The notes: a model not told the origin generated them from the letters alone. 64,000 nt of DNA from Brevibacillus sp051967035 (GCF_051967035.1 NZ_JBQCKK010000015.1:1-64000); one strand, 5' to 3'. Numbered from the stretch's first letter, positions 32,781-41,436 are shown. Program-made: numbers and translations.

Positions 32781-34253
32781 GTGCTTACGAGAAATGCTGA
32801 ATTTCGGGAGCGGCAAAAGCGTGCGCCCCTGTATGAACAGCTGGAGCGGCACGCGAGGCATCGCCCGCATCCGTTTCATGTGCCGGGTCACAAGATGGGG
32901 CACAGCTTTGACAGCTACGCCAAGCAGCGGTTTCAAGCCATACTGGAGCTTGATCTGACAGAGATCAGCGGAACCGACGACCTGCACCAGCCCCAGGGCG
33001 TGATTGCAGAAGCCCAGGCATTGGCTGCGGAGGCTTTTGCGGCCGAAGAGACGAGATTTTTGATTGGCGGCAGCACAGTGGGCAATATCGCCCTCATCCT
33101 GACGGTCTGCCGACCCGGAGATAAGATATTGGTACAACGCAACTGCCATAAATCCGTGTTTCACGGAATCATCCTGGCAAGGGCGACGCCTGTATTTTTG
33201 GTGCCTGCCGTTGATTTGGCAACAGGTGTGGCGGCTGGCGTCAGACGCGAGGATGTGGAGCGGGCCCTGCAAGCGCATCCGGATGCCAAGGCAGTATTTG
33301 TAACGAATCCTACGTACTACGGGATGGGCATCGACCTGGCGAAAATGGCGGCAACTGTGCATCGGCATGACATCCCGCTTTTGGTAGACGAAGCGCATGG
33401 AGCGCACTTTGGCTTCCATTCGGCGTTTCCCCGCTCGGCGATGCAGTCGGGGGCGGACGCGGCCGTACAGTCCACGCATAAAATGACTGCGGCCATGACG
33501 ATGTCCTCCATGCTGCATGTGCAGGGTGGACGAATCGACCGGGAGCGGCTGTCTCGGCATCTTGCCATGCTTCAGTCGTCCAGCCCGTCGTATGTATTGA
33601 TGGCTTCGCTTGATCTGGCCAGACGCCATCTGGCGCTGGAGGCTCATGAGGAGTGGGAGCGATTGCTGCCGCTGTTGGACAAGCTGCGGGAGCGAACGGC
33701 CAAGATGGAATGGCTGGAGTGGCCGCAGCCCAGCGCAAGCCGGGTGTACACGACGTTTGATCCGTTGAAGCTGTTTTTGCATGTGCGAACCAGACAGATA
33801 AGTGGGTTTGCTTTGCAGGAACAAATGGAAAAACATGGTATTTTTCCAGAGTTGGCCGACGAGTCGCACGTGCTGTTGGCTGCGTCTGCGGGAACCTCTC
33901 AACGGGATCTGGATGCGCTCGCCCGCTTGCTGGAATCGATCTCGCCCGAGGGAAAGCAGGAAGAAGAGCGGATTCTGTTGCACGGCGTTGTCTCTTCGCA
34001 TTATGTGCGGAAGCAGGCGGTGCCGATGCACGAGGCTGTCGACCTTCCGCGGGAGACCATTTTGCTGGAGCAGGCGTTGGGACGAGTGGCGGCGGAGATG
34101 GTCATTCCTTATCCGCCAGGCATTCCGGTATTGGTGCCGGGAGAGCGCATGGATGAGGAAAGCTTGGCGATGCTTGCGGAGCTTCGCAGGGGGCATACCC
34201 GGTTTCACGGGGTGCAGGATGACCGGCTGCTCACAATCCAGGTAGTGCGCTAA
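32781..34253 (+). CDS. yaaO: Orn/Lys/Arg decarboxylase family protein (YaaO-like)
   Basis: The 490-residue PLP enzyme belongs to the ornithine/lysine/arginine decarboxylase major domain family. Substrate entry motif FHVPGHKMG is near residue 33. The PLP-binding lysine lies in QSTHKMTAAM. The family PLP-face blocks VDEAHGAHFGFH and GVSSHYVRKQAVPM-like C-terminal region are present. B. subtilis YaaO occupies the same place before tmk. The substrate is not established. The start is a GTG and AAAGGAC is somewhat distant. Confidence 0.9.
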   Translation: MLTRNAEFRERQKRAPLYEQLERHARHRPHPFHVPGHKMGHSFDSYAKQRFQAILELDLTEISGTDDLHQPQGVIAEAQALAAEAFAAEETRFLIGGSTVGNIALILTVCRPGDKILVQRNCHKSVFHGIILARATPVFLVPAVDLATGVAAGVRREDVERALQAHPDAKAVFVTNPTYYGMGIDLAKMAATVHRHDIPLLVDEAHGAHFGFHSAFPRSAMQSGADAAVQSTHKMTAAMTMSSMLHVQGGRIDRERLSRHLAMLQSSSPSYVLMASLDLARRHLALEAHEEWERLLPLLDKLRERTAKMEWLEWPQPSASRVYTTFDPLKLFLHVRTRQISGFALQEQMEKHGIFPELADESHVLLAASAGTSQRDLDALARLLESISPEGKQEEERILLHGVVSSHYVRKQAVPMHEAVDLPRETILLEQALGRVAAEMVIPYPPGIPVLVPGERMDEESLAMLAELRRGHTRFHGVQDDRLLTIQVVR

Positions 34254-34306
34254 TCAAAGATGGGAAGCATGTGGCCTGTTACAGCAGGTGCGGAAGGAGT
34301 ATGGAA

Positions 34307-34942
34307 GTGACAACAGGACAAAAAGGCCGATTGATTACAATAGAAGGCGGCGAAGGAGCGGGCAAGTCGACCGTCGTCGCGAGGCTGTACGAGGAGCTGC
34401 GCGCCCGCGGAGTAGACGTATTGTTGACGCGGGAGCCGGGCGGTATTGATATTGCGGAGAAAATCCGGGAAATTATCCTGAATCCGGCGCATACCCAGAT
34501 GGACGAGAGGACGGAAGCGCTGCTGTATGCTGCCGCGAGGCGCCAGCATTTGGCGGAAAAAGTGCTGCCGGCTCTCGCGGCTGGCAAGCTCGTGCTGTGC
34601 GACCGTTTCATCGACAGCAGCCTGGCCTATCAGGGCCATGCACGGGGGCTTGGCATCGAGGCGGTGTACGAGATCAATCGCTTTGCCGTCGGCGATTGCA
34701 TGCCAGAGCTGACGCTGTTTTTTGACGTGAAGCCCGAGACGGGGCTTGCGCGGATCAACAAAGCGCGCGGGAGGGAAGTCAACCGTCTCGATCTGGAAGA
34801 CATCCGCTTCCACCGCCTGGTCCGGGAAGGGTATCAACTGGTCATGGAAAGAGAGCCGGCGCGTTTTGTCGTCATTGATGCCGAGCAGCCGCTGGAGCAG
34901 GTGTATGAGTCGGCATTGCGTGCCTTGCTTGCCCGATTGTAA
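34307..34942 (+). CDS. tmk: Thymidylate kinase
   Basis: Tmk phosphorylates dTMP to dTDP. The P-loop is EGGEGAGKST, the DR motif is LCDRFIDSSLAYQGHARG with the dTMP contact residues, and the LID region is INKARGREVNRLD. I start it at the GTG at 34307, because AAGGAG is seven bases upstream. The ATG at 34301 is only one base from that site. The length is 211 residues. yaaO-tmk-darA order is as in B. subtilis. Confidence 0.94.
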   Translation: MTTGQKGRLITIEGGEGAGKSTVVARLYEELRARGVDVLLTREPGGIDIAEKIREIILNPAHTQMDERTEALLYAAARRQHLAEKVLPALAAGKLVLCDRFIDSSLAYQGHARGLGIEAVYEINRFAVGDCMPELTLFFDVKPETGLARINKARGREVNRLDLEDIRFHRLVREGYQLVMEREPARFVVIDAEQPLEQVYESALRALLARL

Positions 34943-35072
34943 GGTTCGCTACCGCATGGACAGGTACATACTGTATAATATAGATAGGCGATATATCGTA
35001 CCAAGCTTACGTGTTTTTCATACAATGAAGCAAACCGTGCGGGATTGATTCTAGCGGAAAGGGTGATAGCCG

Positions 35073-35402
35073 ATGAAAATGGTAGTTGCGGTCGTCCAGG
35101 ACAAAGATAGTGGTCGTCTGTCTCAACAGCTGGTGAAAAAAGGCTTTCGCGCGACGAAGCTCGCCAGTACCGGCAGCTTTTTGCGAGCTGGCAACACAAC
35201 GTTTTTGATCGGTACGTCTGACGAAAGCGTGCCGGAAGTCATCGACATCATTGCGCACCACTGCAAATCCCGCAAACAAATGGTCACGCCCGTTTCCCCT
35301 CTCAGCAATGCGGTGGATTCGTTCATGCCGTATCCGGTGGAAGTGCAGGTGGGCGGAGCGGCTGTATTTGTACTCGACGTTGGAGAGTTCCACTCGTTTT
35401 GA
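35073..35402 (+). CDS. darA: Cyclic-di-AMP receptor DarA (PII-like)
   Basis: DarA (PstA/YaaQ) is a trimeric PII-like signalling protein that binds cyclic-di-AMP. The 109-residue sequence has the family N-terminus MKMVVAVVQDKDSGRLSQQL. The ligand loop GFRATKLASTGSFLRAGNTT and the C-terminal GGAAVFVLDV are intact. Its partner is unknown. A TATAAT lies at 34974-34979 but no matching -35 is clear. It may be read with tmk. Confidence 0.95.
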   Translation: MKMVVAVVQDKDSGRLSQQLVKKGFRATKLASTGSFLRAGNTTFLIGTSDESVPEVIDIIAHHCKSRKQMVTPVSPLSNAVDSFMPYPVEVQVGGAAVFVLDVGEFHSF

Positions 35403-35547
35403 TTTCGATGTAATGGGGCGCAGTTGTCATTCTGCGATGAATCCTTTTTCCCACTACAGGTTCCTGCTCTCTTTTTTCGCTGCTTTGGTTTATACTGGAT
35501 CTCATAGGGGAAAAATCCTCTACTGATCGGTTCTGTGGGGTGGCGTG

Positions 35548-35994
35548 ATGAAAATCGGCGACGGGCTAAGACCTAAGCTGGACATGGTAAAAGCTGCGGA
35601 TTCGCGAAGAAATCCTCAGCTCGAAAAGCTGAATTTTGGCACGATGATGCAAGGAGAAGACGAGCGCATGTCTCAGGAGCTGCTCAACCGGCTGCTCGGT
35701 GACATTGACAGGATGGGGCAAATTCTCGCCAGATCCCGCTCGGTTCGCGACTTCTATTCCTATAAAAATCTCGTCAAACAGTTCATGGAGGAGGCCGTCA
35801 AGTACGGTGTCGCTCTCGACGACAGACGAGGAATGAATCGGCGAGGCCGCAGCAGGCTGTACAAAATCGTCAAACAGGTCGATGCCGAACTGTTGCGTCT
35901 GACAGACGAGCTGCTTAGCGATCAGGCGCCGACGATTGATTTGTTGGCCCGGATTGGCGAAATCCGCGGCATGCTGATTAATTTGTATTTTTAG
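35548..35994 (+). CDS. yaaR: YaaR-family protein (DUF327)
   Basis: The 148-residue protein has the DUF327 pattern, with SVRDFYSYKNLVKQFMEEAV and RGRSRLYKIVKQVDAELLRL in the middle and a C-terminal leucine-rich helix. The function is unknown. It lies between darA and holB as in B. subtilis. The start is the ATG at 35548. A GTG directly before it is also possible, and GGGGTGG is the ribosome site. Confidence 0.9.
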   Translation: MKIGDGLRPKLDMVKAADSRRNPQLEKLNFGTMMQGEDERMSQELLNRLLGDIDRMGQILARSRSVRDFYSYKNLVKQFMEEAVKYGVALDDRRGMNRRGRSRLYKIVKQVDAELLRLTDELLSDQAPTIDLLARIGEIRGMLINLYF

Positions 35995-36010
35995 TGGGTG
36001 TGAAACCATT

Positions 36011-36994
36011 ATGACATGGACCCGGTTTTCTCAGCAGCAGCCGCGCGCTTCTGAGTTGCTGTACCATAGCCTGCTCAACAACAGACTGGCGCACGCTTAT
36101 TTGCTCACCGGTCCGAAGGGAGCAGGCAAAAAGCAGATGGCCCTGCATCTGGCGAAGTCCCTTTTTTGTCCGGAAAGGGAAGCGGACGCCTGCGGGGCCT
36201 GTGTTACATGCAGGCGGATTGAAGGGGGCAACCACCCCGATGTGTTGTTTGTGACACCGGATGGAGCCTCCATCAAAATCGACCAGATTCGTGCGCTGCA
36301 AAAAGAAATGGCAATGCGTGCGGTAGAATCCCCGTACAAGGTGTATATCGTGGAACACGTCGACAAAATGACGATCCAGGCTTCGAACAGTCTGCTGAAG
36401 TTTTTGGAGGAGCCGCCCGCTGGCGTGCTTGCCTTGCTTTTGACGGAACACAGCCACTCGATCCTCCCGACGATTTTATCCCGATGCCAGATCGTTCCGT
36501 TCTCGCCACTGGCTGCGGAAACGATCGCCGAACAACTGCGGTCAGATGGGGTTACGGCCGGATTGGCGCAGGTTGCCTCCCACATTACGACAAATGTGGA
36601 AGAGGCCAAGGCACTCAGCCAATCAGAATCGTTTGCACAGCTAAGAAATCTAGTGATACAATTGAGCCATGAGTGCAAACAGCGTCATTCGTCTGCGCTC
36701 TTCACCATCCATGATATGTTGCAAAAGAGCGACAAAATCAAAGAGGAACTACCCCTCTTTTTAGATTTGCTCATCCTTTGGCTGCGCGATATCCTGTATG
36801 TGCAAGTAGGCAGGCATGCCCATCTCATTAACAGCGACCAACAGGATGTGCTGCAAGGACAAGCACTGGTATGGACAAAAGCTGAGCTCTTGCATGGGAT
36901 AGATTTGGTCATGGATACGAAAAATCGGATAGAGCGAAACGCCAACGCACAGTTGGCTCTTGAGCGGTTGGTTCTTCAATTCCAGGAGGGATAA
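36011..36994 (+). CDS. holB: DNA polymerase III subunit delta'
   Basis: HolB is the stator of the clamp loader and pairs with DnaX. The 327-residue protein has an AAA+ fold with GPKGAGKKQMA at Walker A, a zinc module (CPEREADACGACVTC) and the SRC sensor (LSRCQIVPF). The C-terminal helical collar is short, as in other Firmicutes. ricT follows after three bases, so the two are translated from one message. Confidence 0.94.
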   Translation: MTWTRFSQQQPRASELLYHSLLNNRLAHAYLLTGPKGAGKKQMALHLAKSLFCPEREADACGACVTCRRIEGGNHPDVLFVTPDGASIKIDQIRALQKEMAMRAVESPYKVYIVEHVDKMTIQASNSLLKFLEEPPAGVLALLLTEHSHSILPTILSRCQIVPFSPLAAETIAEQLRSDGVTAGLAQVASHITTNVEEAKALSQSESFAQLRNLVIQLSHECKQRHSSALFTIHDMLQKSDKIKEELPLFLDLLILWLRDILYVQVGRHAHLINSDQQDVLQGQALVWTKAELLHGIDLVMDTKNRIERNANAQLALERLVLQFQEG

Positions 36995-36997
36995 CCC

Positions 36998-37813
36998 TTG
37001 TATGAGGTTGTTGGGGTCCGCTTTAAAAAAGCGGGCAAAATATATTACTTCGACCCTGACCGACTGCCGATAGAGAAAGACTGCACCGTCATCGTCGAGA
37101 CGGCAAGAGGGGTCGAATATGGCAAGGTCGTCATCGGCAAAAAGCAAGTCGCTGAGTCCGATGTAGTATTGCCGCTCAAAAAGGTCATTCGTATGGCGGA
37201 CGACAAAGATGCAAAGCAAGTGGAGGAAAACAAGCAAGCTGCCAAGAATGCCTTTGCCATATGCCAGACGAAGATCAAGGAGCACAAGCTTGATATGAAG
37301 CTGGTCGATGTGGAGTACACATTTGACCGCAACAAGATTATTTTTTATTTTACCGCAGACGGCAGAGTGGATTTCCGCGAGCTGGTAAAAGACCTCGCTT
37401 CCGTGTTCCGTACGCGCATTGAACTGCGTCAGATCGGGGTGCGTGACGAAGCGAAAATGTTGGGCGGCATTGGCCCCTGTGGCAGGCTGCTTTGTTGTTC
37501 GACATTTCTCGGCGATTTCGAGCCTGTTTCGATTAAAATGGCCAAAGACCAAAACCTTTCGTTGAATCCAGCAAAGATCTCCGGCCTGTGCGGCCGCTTG
37601 ATGTGCTGTTTAAAATACGAGAATGACAACTACGAAAGCACGCGTGATGAAATGCCGGATATCGGCAAAATGGTCACTACCCCGATGGGAAATGGACGAG
37701 TCGTTTCCGTCAACGTTCTGAATCAGTCCGTTCAGGTGGAGCTTTCGATCGACAAACGCATCACGGAATTCGGTTTGGATGAGATTGCGATAGGGCTCCC
37801 CACCTATGAATAA
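36998..37813 (+). CDS. ricT: RicT (YaaT), RNase Y specificity and phosphorelay factor
   Basis: RicT forms a complex with RicA and RicF that carries Fe-S clusters. It steers RNase Y and speeds the Spo0A phosphorelay. The 271-residue protein has the PSP1 C-terminal domain and conserved cysteines in GPCGRLLCC and GLCGRLMCC. The start is a TTG with AGGAGGG eight bases upstream (YEVVGVRFKKAGKIYYFD is the normal N-terminus). It is tightly linked to holB and yabA. Confidence 0.94.
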   Translation: MYEVVGVRFKKAGKIYYFDPDRLPIEKDCTVIVETARGVEYGKVVIGKKQVAESDVVLPLKKVIRMADDKDAKQVEENKQAAKNAFAICQTKIKEHKLDMKLVDVEYTFDRNKIIFYFTADGRVDFRELVKDLASVFRTRIELRQIGVRDEAKMLGGIGPCGRLLCCSTFLGDFEPVSIKMAKDQNLSLNPAKISGLCGRLMCCLKYENDNYESTRDEMPDIGKMVTTPMGNGRVVSVNVLNQSVQVELSIDKRITEFGLDEIAIGLPTYE

Positions 37814-37841
37814 AGTGTGGGGGTAGGGGAGAGGTGAGCTA

Positions 37842-38213
37842 GTGGACAAACGGGAAATCTTCGTCAAGATGGCGAGCATTGAAGAACGAATTGGGGACCT
37901 GTACAAAGAGATCGGTGAGTTGAAAGATGTCATCGTCGTTTTGATGGAGGAAAACGCCCAATTACTCGTTGAAAACCAGCATCTTCGCAACCGACTGGAC
38001 AAGAAAAAAACTGGCTCCCCGGTAAAACAGAAGGGGGCAAACCCTGTCGCCAAGGAGAAAACGAAAAAAGCCGTGGTCGGGGAAGGGTATGATAACCTTG
38101 CCCGGCTGTATGCAGAAGGATTTCACATCTGCAATGTGCATTTCGGCAGTCTGCGCAAAGAAGGGGATTGCCTGTTCTGTCTCTCGTTTTTGAGCGGCGG
38201 CCCTCAAAAATAA
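37842..38213 (+). CDS. yabA: Replication initiation control protein YabA
   Basis: YabA limits initiation by linking DnaA to the DnaN clamp. The N-terminal half is a leucine-zipper coiled coil (SIEERIGDLYKEIGELKDVI). A variable linker follows, and the C-terminal zinc domain has FHICNVHFG and GDCLFC. The 123-residue length is normal. The start is GTG with GGAGAGGTGA upstream. Confidence 0.95.
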   Translation: MDKREIFVKMASIEERIGDLYKEIGELKDVIVVLMEENAQLLVENQHLRNRLDKKKTGSPVKQKGANPVAKEKTKKAVVGEGYDNLARLYAEGFHICNVHFGSLRKEGDCLFCLSFLSGGPQK

Positions 38214-38240
38214 AGGTGACAAGCGATCACCGCATGGAGA

Positions 38241-38275
38241 AAGCGACCTGTGCCACGTGTCAGGTCGCTTTTTCC
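38241..38275 (+). terminator. yabA terminator
   Basis: AAGCGACCTG and CAGGTCGCTT form a 10-bp stem, then TTT. Confidence 0.85.
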
Positions 38276-38393
38276 AAAACAAGATGGAGAAAACATGGCT
38301 GCGCCAAGCCAGTGGCGCAGCCTTCGTTGCACGGATACTGGATAAGAATCCGATCCATTCTTATCTGCACAATAAAGGAGTAGGGTACAAAGG

Positions 38394-39161
38394 ATGGAAC
38401 CAGTCATCAACGTGCCGCTCTATGAGGCGGAGCGCATTGACGATCTATTGACACATGAAATGAAAATTATTCAGAGCCATGAGGTGTTCTGTTTTTCGAT
38501 GGACGCGGTGCTGCTGGCTCGATTTGCGTCCGTTCCCAAGCGCGGAAGAGTGCTCGATATGTGTACAGGCAACGGAGCGATTCCGCTGATTATGACGACG
38601 CGTACGCCGGAAGCCCGTTTTGATGGCATCGAAATTCAGCAGCGGCTGTTCGACATGGCGAGCCGAAACGTGAAGCTCAACCGCTTGACGGACCGGATCG
38701 AGATGCACCACGGAGATGTCAAGGAAGCCGTATCCCTTTTCGGTCACGGGACATTCGACCTGATTACGTGCAATCCGCCCTATATGCCTGCAACCAGCGG
38801 GGAGAAAAATAGAAGCGAGCATTTTGCGATTGCCCGACACGAGATTTTGCTTTCGCTGGAAGACGTCATCCGGGTGGGCAGCCAGCTGTTGAAAAACGGC
38901 GGCAAGCTCGCTCTCGTCCATCGCTCGACCAGGCTGATCGATATTATTTCCTTGATGCGCCAGTACGGTATCGAGCCGAAGCGGATGCGGCTGATTTACC
39001 CGCGCAAGGATGCCGAGCCGAATATGGTGCTGATCGAAGGAAGCAAGGGCGGGAAGCCGGAACTGAGGATTCAGCCGCCGCTGATTGTCTATGAAAACGG
39101 TGAGGAATACTGTGAAGAACTGCAGGAAATATACTTTGGCAGACGAGATTCCCTCGCATAA
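38394..39161 (+). CDS. trmN6: tRNA1(Val) (adenine37-N6)-methyltransferase
   Basis: The 255-residue class I methyltransferase has the SAM motif VLDMCTGNGAIPLIM and the N6-adenine motif CNPPYMP. It is the YabB/TrmN6 family, which methylates A37 of tRNA1-Val in E. coli. The Firmicute target is assumed to be the same. AAAGGAGTAGGG precedes the ATG. yazA overlaps its end by 26 bases and rsmI follows, forming an RNA-modification cluster. Confidence 0.92.
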   Translation: MEPVINVPLYEAERIDDLLTHEMKIIQSHEVFCFSMDAVLLARFASVPKRGRVLDMCTGNGAIPLIMTTRTPEARFDGIEIQQRLFDMASRNVKLNRLTDRIEMHHGDVKEAVSLFGHGTFDLITCNPPYMPATSGEKNRSEHFAIARHEILLSLEDVIRVGSQLLKNGGKLALVHRSTRLIDIISLMRQYGIEPKRMRLIYPRKDAEPNMVLIEGSKGGKPELRIQPPLIVYENGEEYCEELQEIYFGRRDSLA

Positions 39162-39411
39162 GAGTCATTTTGTCTACATGCTGGCTTGTGCGGACGGCTC
39201 CTTGTATACCGGCTATACGACGGAGCTGCGGCGCCGCCTCGCGATGCATAACGAAGGCAAGGGTGCGAAGTACACCAGAGGGCGCGGGCCGTTATCGCTT
39301 GTCTTTTGGGAGGAAGGGCCTGATCGGTCCTGGGGCTTGAAGCGCGAGGAAGGAATCAAACGGCTGAGTCGCAAGCAAAAAGAACAGTTGATTGGAGGGA
39401 CGCCGCGATGA
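39136..39411 (+). CDS. yazA: GIY-YIG nuclease-like protein YazA
   Basis: The 91-residue single-domain protein has GIY-YIG blocks: FVYMLACADGSLYTGYT (the GIY and YIG strands), the Arg in ELRRRLAMHNEGKGAKYTRG, and Glu in LKREEGIK. The YhbQ/UPF0213 family has no settled role. I place the start at a TTG at 39136, since AGGAA is seven bases upstream. An upstream in-frame GTG at 39112 would overlap trmN6 more. Confidence 0.88.
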   Translation: MADEIPSHKSHFVYMLACADGSLYTGYTTELRRRLAMHNEGKGAKYTRGRGPLSLVFWEEGPDRSWGLKREEGIKRLSRKQKEQLIGGTPR

Positions 39412-40298
39412 ACATACAGCGCAGTTTTGCGCAGGAGGAAACAGGTGTCCTGTATCTGGTGGCAACCCCGATTGGCAATCTCGATGATATCACCGTTCGT
39501 TGTCTGGAAACGCTGCGGGCGGTTGACGTGATTGCCTGCGAGGATACGCGTCAAACAAGGAAGCTGTTGAACCATTTTCAAATCGAGAAGCGCACCGTGA
39601 GCTATCACGAACATAATAAGGAAGCGAGCGGCCAGGGACTTTTGCAGTGGCTGGCGGAAGGAAAACAGATCGCGCTGGTGAGCGATGCCGGGCTTCCGGC
39701 GATATCCGATCCAGGGGCTGAGCTTGTGCGCGACGCGGTTGCAGCCGGATACCCCGTCGTTCCGGTGCCAGGCGCAAATGCAGGGCTGACGGCATTGATC
39801 GCCTCGGGGCTGCCGACAGACCGATTCGTGTTTTGCGGCTTTATCGGTCGGGAAAACAAGGAGAGGCGCGAAGAGCTGGAACGACTCAAGCGCTACCCGG
39901 AGACGCTGATTTTTTATGAAGCGCCGCATCGCATCGAAAAGACGATAGCAGCCATGCGGGAAGCGTGGGGGAATCGTCGGGCTGTGTTGGCGCGGGAGTT
40001 GACCAAGCGCTACGAAGAGTTTGTTCGCGGCACGTTTGATGAACTGCTGGAATGGCTCGGTCGTGGCGAAGTGCGTGGCGAATTTTGCGTGATTGTCGAA
40101 GGCTTCACAGGCGCGGACACGGGCGAACCAGAAGAGGAAAGCAGCTGGTGGCAGCAGTTGAGCGTTGTTCAGCATGTCGATCATTACTGCGGGCAGGGCT
40201 TGAGCAAAAAAGAAGCGATCAAGCAGGCGGCAGACGATCGGGGCTTGCCCAAGCGCGATGTGTATAACGAGTACCACCGCGACCAGGAAGACAAGTAA
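39408..40298 (+). CDS. rsmI: 16S rRNA (cytidine1402-2'-O)-methyltransferase
   Basis: RsmI methylates the ribose of C1402 in the decoding centre. The 296-residue protein has the tetrapyrrole-methylase fold, with LVATPIGNLDDITVRCLE at the N-terminus, EDTRQTRKLL, and VSDAGLPAISDPGAELVRDA. The ATG overlaps the yazA stop by four bases (ATGA), so translation is coupled. A terminator follows. Confidence 0.96.
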   Translation: MNIQRSFAQEETGVLYLVATPIGNLDDITVRCLETLRAVDVIACEDTRQTRKLLNHFQIEKRTVSYHEHNKEASGQGLLQWLAEGKQIALVSDAGLPAISDPGAELVRDAVAAGYPVVPVPGANAGLTALIASGLPTDRFVFCGFIGRENKERREELERLKRYPETLIFYEAPHRIEKTIAAMREAWGNRRAVLARELTKRYEEFVRGTFDELLEWLGRGEVRGEFCVIVEGFTGADTGEPEEESSWWQQLSVVQHVDHYCGQGLSKKEAIKQAADDRGLPKRDVYNEYHRDQEDK

Positions 40299-40307
40299 AA
40301 GGAGTAG

Positions 40308-40341
40308 GAAGCTGACCGGACCAGGTCGGCTTCTTCTTTTT
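40308..40341 (+). terminator. rsmI terminator
   Basis: GAAGCTGACC and GGTCGGCTTC pair around a short loop, then TTCTTTTT. Confidence 0.85.
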
Positions 40342-40448
40342 GGCCGATCGACCCGCGAACGACGCCGGCCATACAAATAGCCTTCGCAAGGCTTGTCCCT
40401 GTGCGAAGGCATATCGTATGTAAATCAGCTACGTATGGAGTTCTGTGT

Positions 40449-40700
40449 TTAGCGTTTGACAACAGGCATTTCGCTCAGGCAATCCTGGCACACGATTTTG
40501 CCTTTAAAATGAGATACTTTATCCGCATTTCCACAGAAGATGCACGCAGGCTCGTATTTTTTCAGGATAATGCGCTCGCCATCCACGTAAATTTCCAAAG
40601 CGTCTTTTTCCGCAATACCCAGTGTGCGCCGCAATTCGATCGGAATAACGACACGACCCAGTTCATCTACTTTACGAACAATCCCGGTTGACTTCATCAT
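40449..40700 (-). CDS. abrB: Transition-state regulator AbrB
   Basis: AbrB is a DNA-binding dimer that represses post-exponential genes during growth. The N-terminal swapped-hairpin domain is nearly identical to B. subtilis (STGIVRKVDELGRVVIPIEL, RRTLGIAEKDALEIYVDG). The C-terminal region differs: instead of the B. subtilis tail it carries a CxxC pair (CIFCG) and a second (CQDC), a likely zinc ribbon. Length is 83 residues against 94. AGGAG precedes a double ATG. The promoter with Spo0A-type boxes is listed separately. Confidence 0.95.
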   Translation of the reverse strand: MMKSTGIVRKVDELGRVVIPIELRRTLGIAEKDALEIYVDGERIILKKYEPACIFCGNADKVSHFKGKIVCQDCLSEMPVVKR

Positions 40701-40755
40701 AGTAAATTCTCCTCTCATGTCTTCATATGTCGATGCTATTGGTAAACGCTCACTA

Positions 40756-40775
40756 TTAATCGTCAATATTCGACA
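40756..40775 (-). promoter_or_regulatory. Spo0A boxes downstream of the abrB promoter
   Basis: Read on the minus strand, TGTCGAA (40775-40769) is a perfect 0A box, and TTGACGA follows after TA. This is close to the arrangement of the B. subtilis abrB control region, where Spo0A~P binds downstream of the start and represses abrB. Confidence 0.75.
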
Positions 40776-40791
40776 TTTTTCTGTTGGCATT

Positions 40792-40820
40792 ATCATACCA
40801 GCGATTCCCAAAGGTGTCAA
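40792..40820 (-). promoter_or_regulatory. abrB promoter
   Basis: On the minus strand a perfect TTGACA (40820-40815) and TATGAT (40797-40792) are separated by exactly 17 bases. TGTCAA-N7-TTGACA (40815-40833) forms a palindrome over the -35. Confidence 0.78.
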
Positions 40821-40968
40821 CATCATTTTGACAAATCTTTGAAAAGAAAAGTGTTTTTTGAAAGCGGAAAGGCTGATATATCAGTGTTTCCCAGGAAATC
40901 AGGCACGAGATGGAAAATTTTATAGATCAAGTGAACTGGTAGTAATACGCAGGGAGTCCGTCACTTTA

Positions 40969-40996
40969 TGTCGAATGAATCCGAGTCGATTCGACA
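40969..40996. promoter_or_regulatory. Inverted pair of Spo0A-box sequences
   Basis: TGTCGAAT and ATTCGACA are exact inverses separated by 12 bases. Each contains a perfect TGTCGAA. The pair lies between the abrB promoter and the metS promoter, about 150 bases from the former. Confidence 0.5.
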
Positions 40997-41069
40997 AAAA
41001 AGCCTGCTCTTCTCTTTTTTGACTTTTCCTTCCTGAAAGAAATTCGTAGCCGTTGTGCCTTCCTGGATG

Positions 41070-41097
41070 TTTACAAAACAAGTCGGTCGTGTACAAT
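41070..41097 (+). promoter_or_regulatory. metS promoter
   Basis: TTTACA and TACAAT are separated by 16 bases, directly upstream of the T-box leader. Confidence 0.6.
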
Positions 41098-41099
41098 AG

Positions 41100-41402
41100 A
41101 GGATAAATGAGGGAATTCCATAGCAAACGACCATGATGGGAAGAGTAAGCCGATCCTCCTTATTCCAGAGAGCCGGGGTAGCTGAAAACCGGCATAAGCG
41201 AGCTGGCTGAACATGGCCCCGGAGTCTTGCAGATGAACAGCCACGGGATGCATGAACCGTGCCCAGTAATTTGTGACGTCCGCCCACGTTACGGGCAGAG
41301 TCTGTTTTGGACTCACCAAGTCCGTTGTCCGTGAGGAGGGCGGAGCATTTGGGTGGTACCGCGAGTTAGAGCTCGCCCCAATTTTTGGGGTGGGCTTTTC
41401 TA
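41100..41402 (+). promoter_or_regulatory. T-box leader of metS, methionine (AUG) specifier
   Basis: The T-box core GGGTGGTACCGCGAG is at 41351-41365. A terminator (GCCCCA/TGGGGTGGGC plus TTTT) lies at 41371-41400. Stem I begins with the AGAGAGCCGG segment, and the likely specifier loop CTGAACATGGCC holds AUG at 41213-41215. It controls metS by tRNA-Met charging. Confidence 0.93.
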
Positions 41403-41436
41403 TTTTTCTAAACGTTATCAGGAGGGGTTAGGTTGC

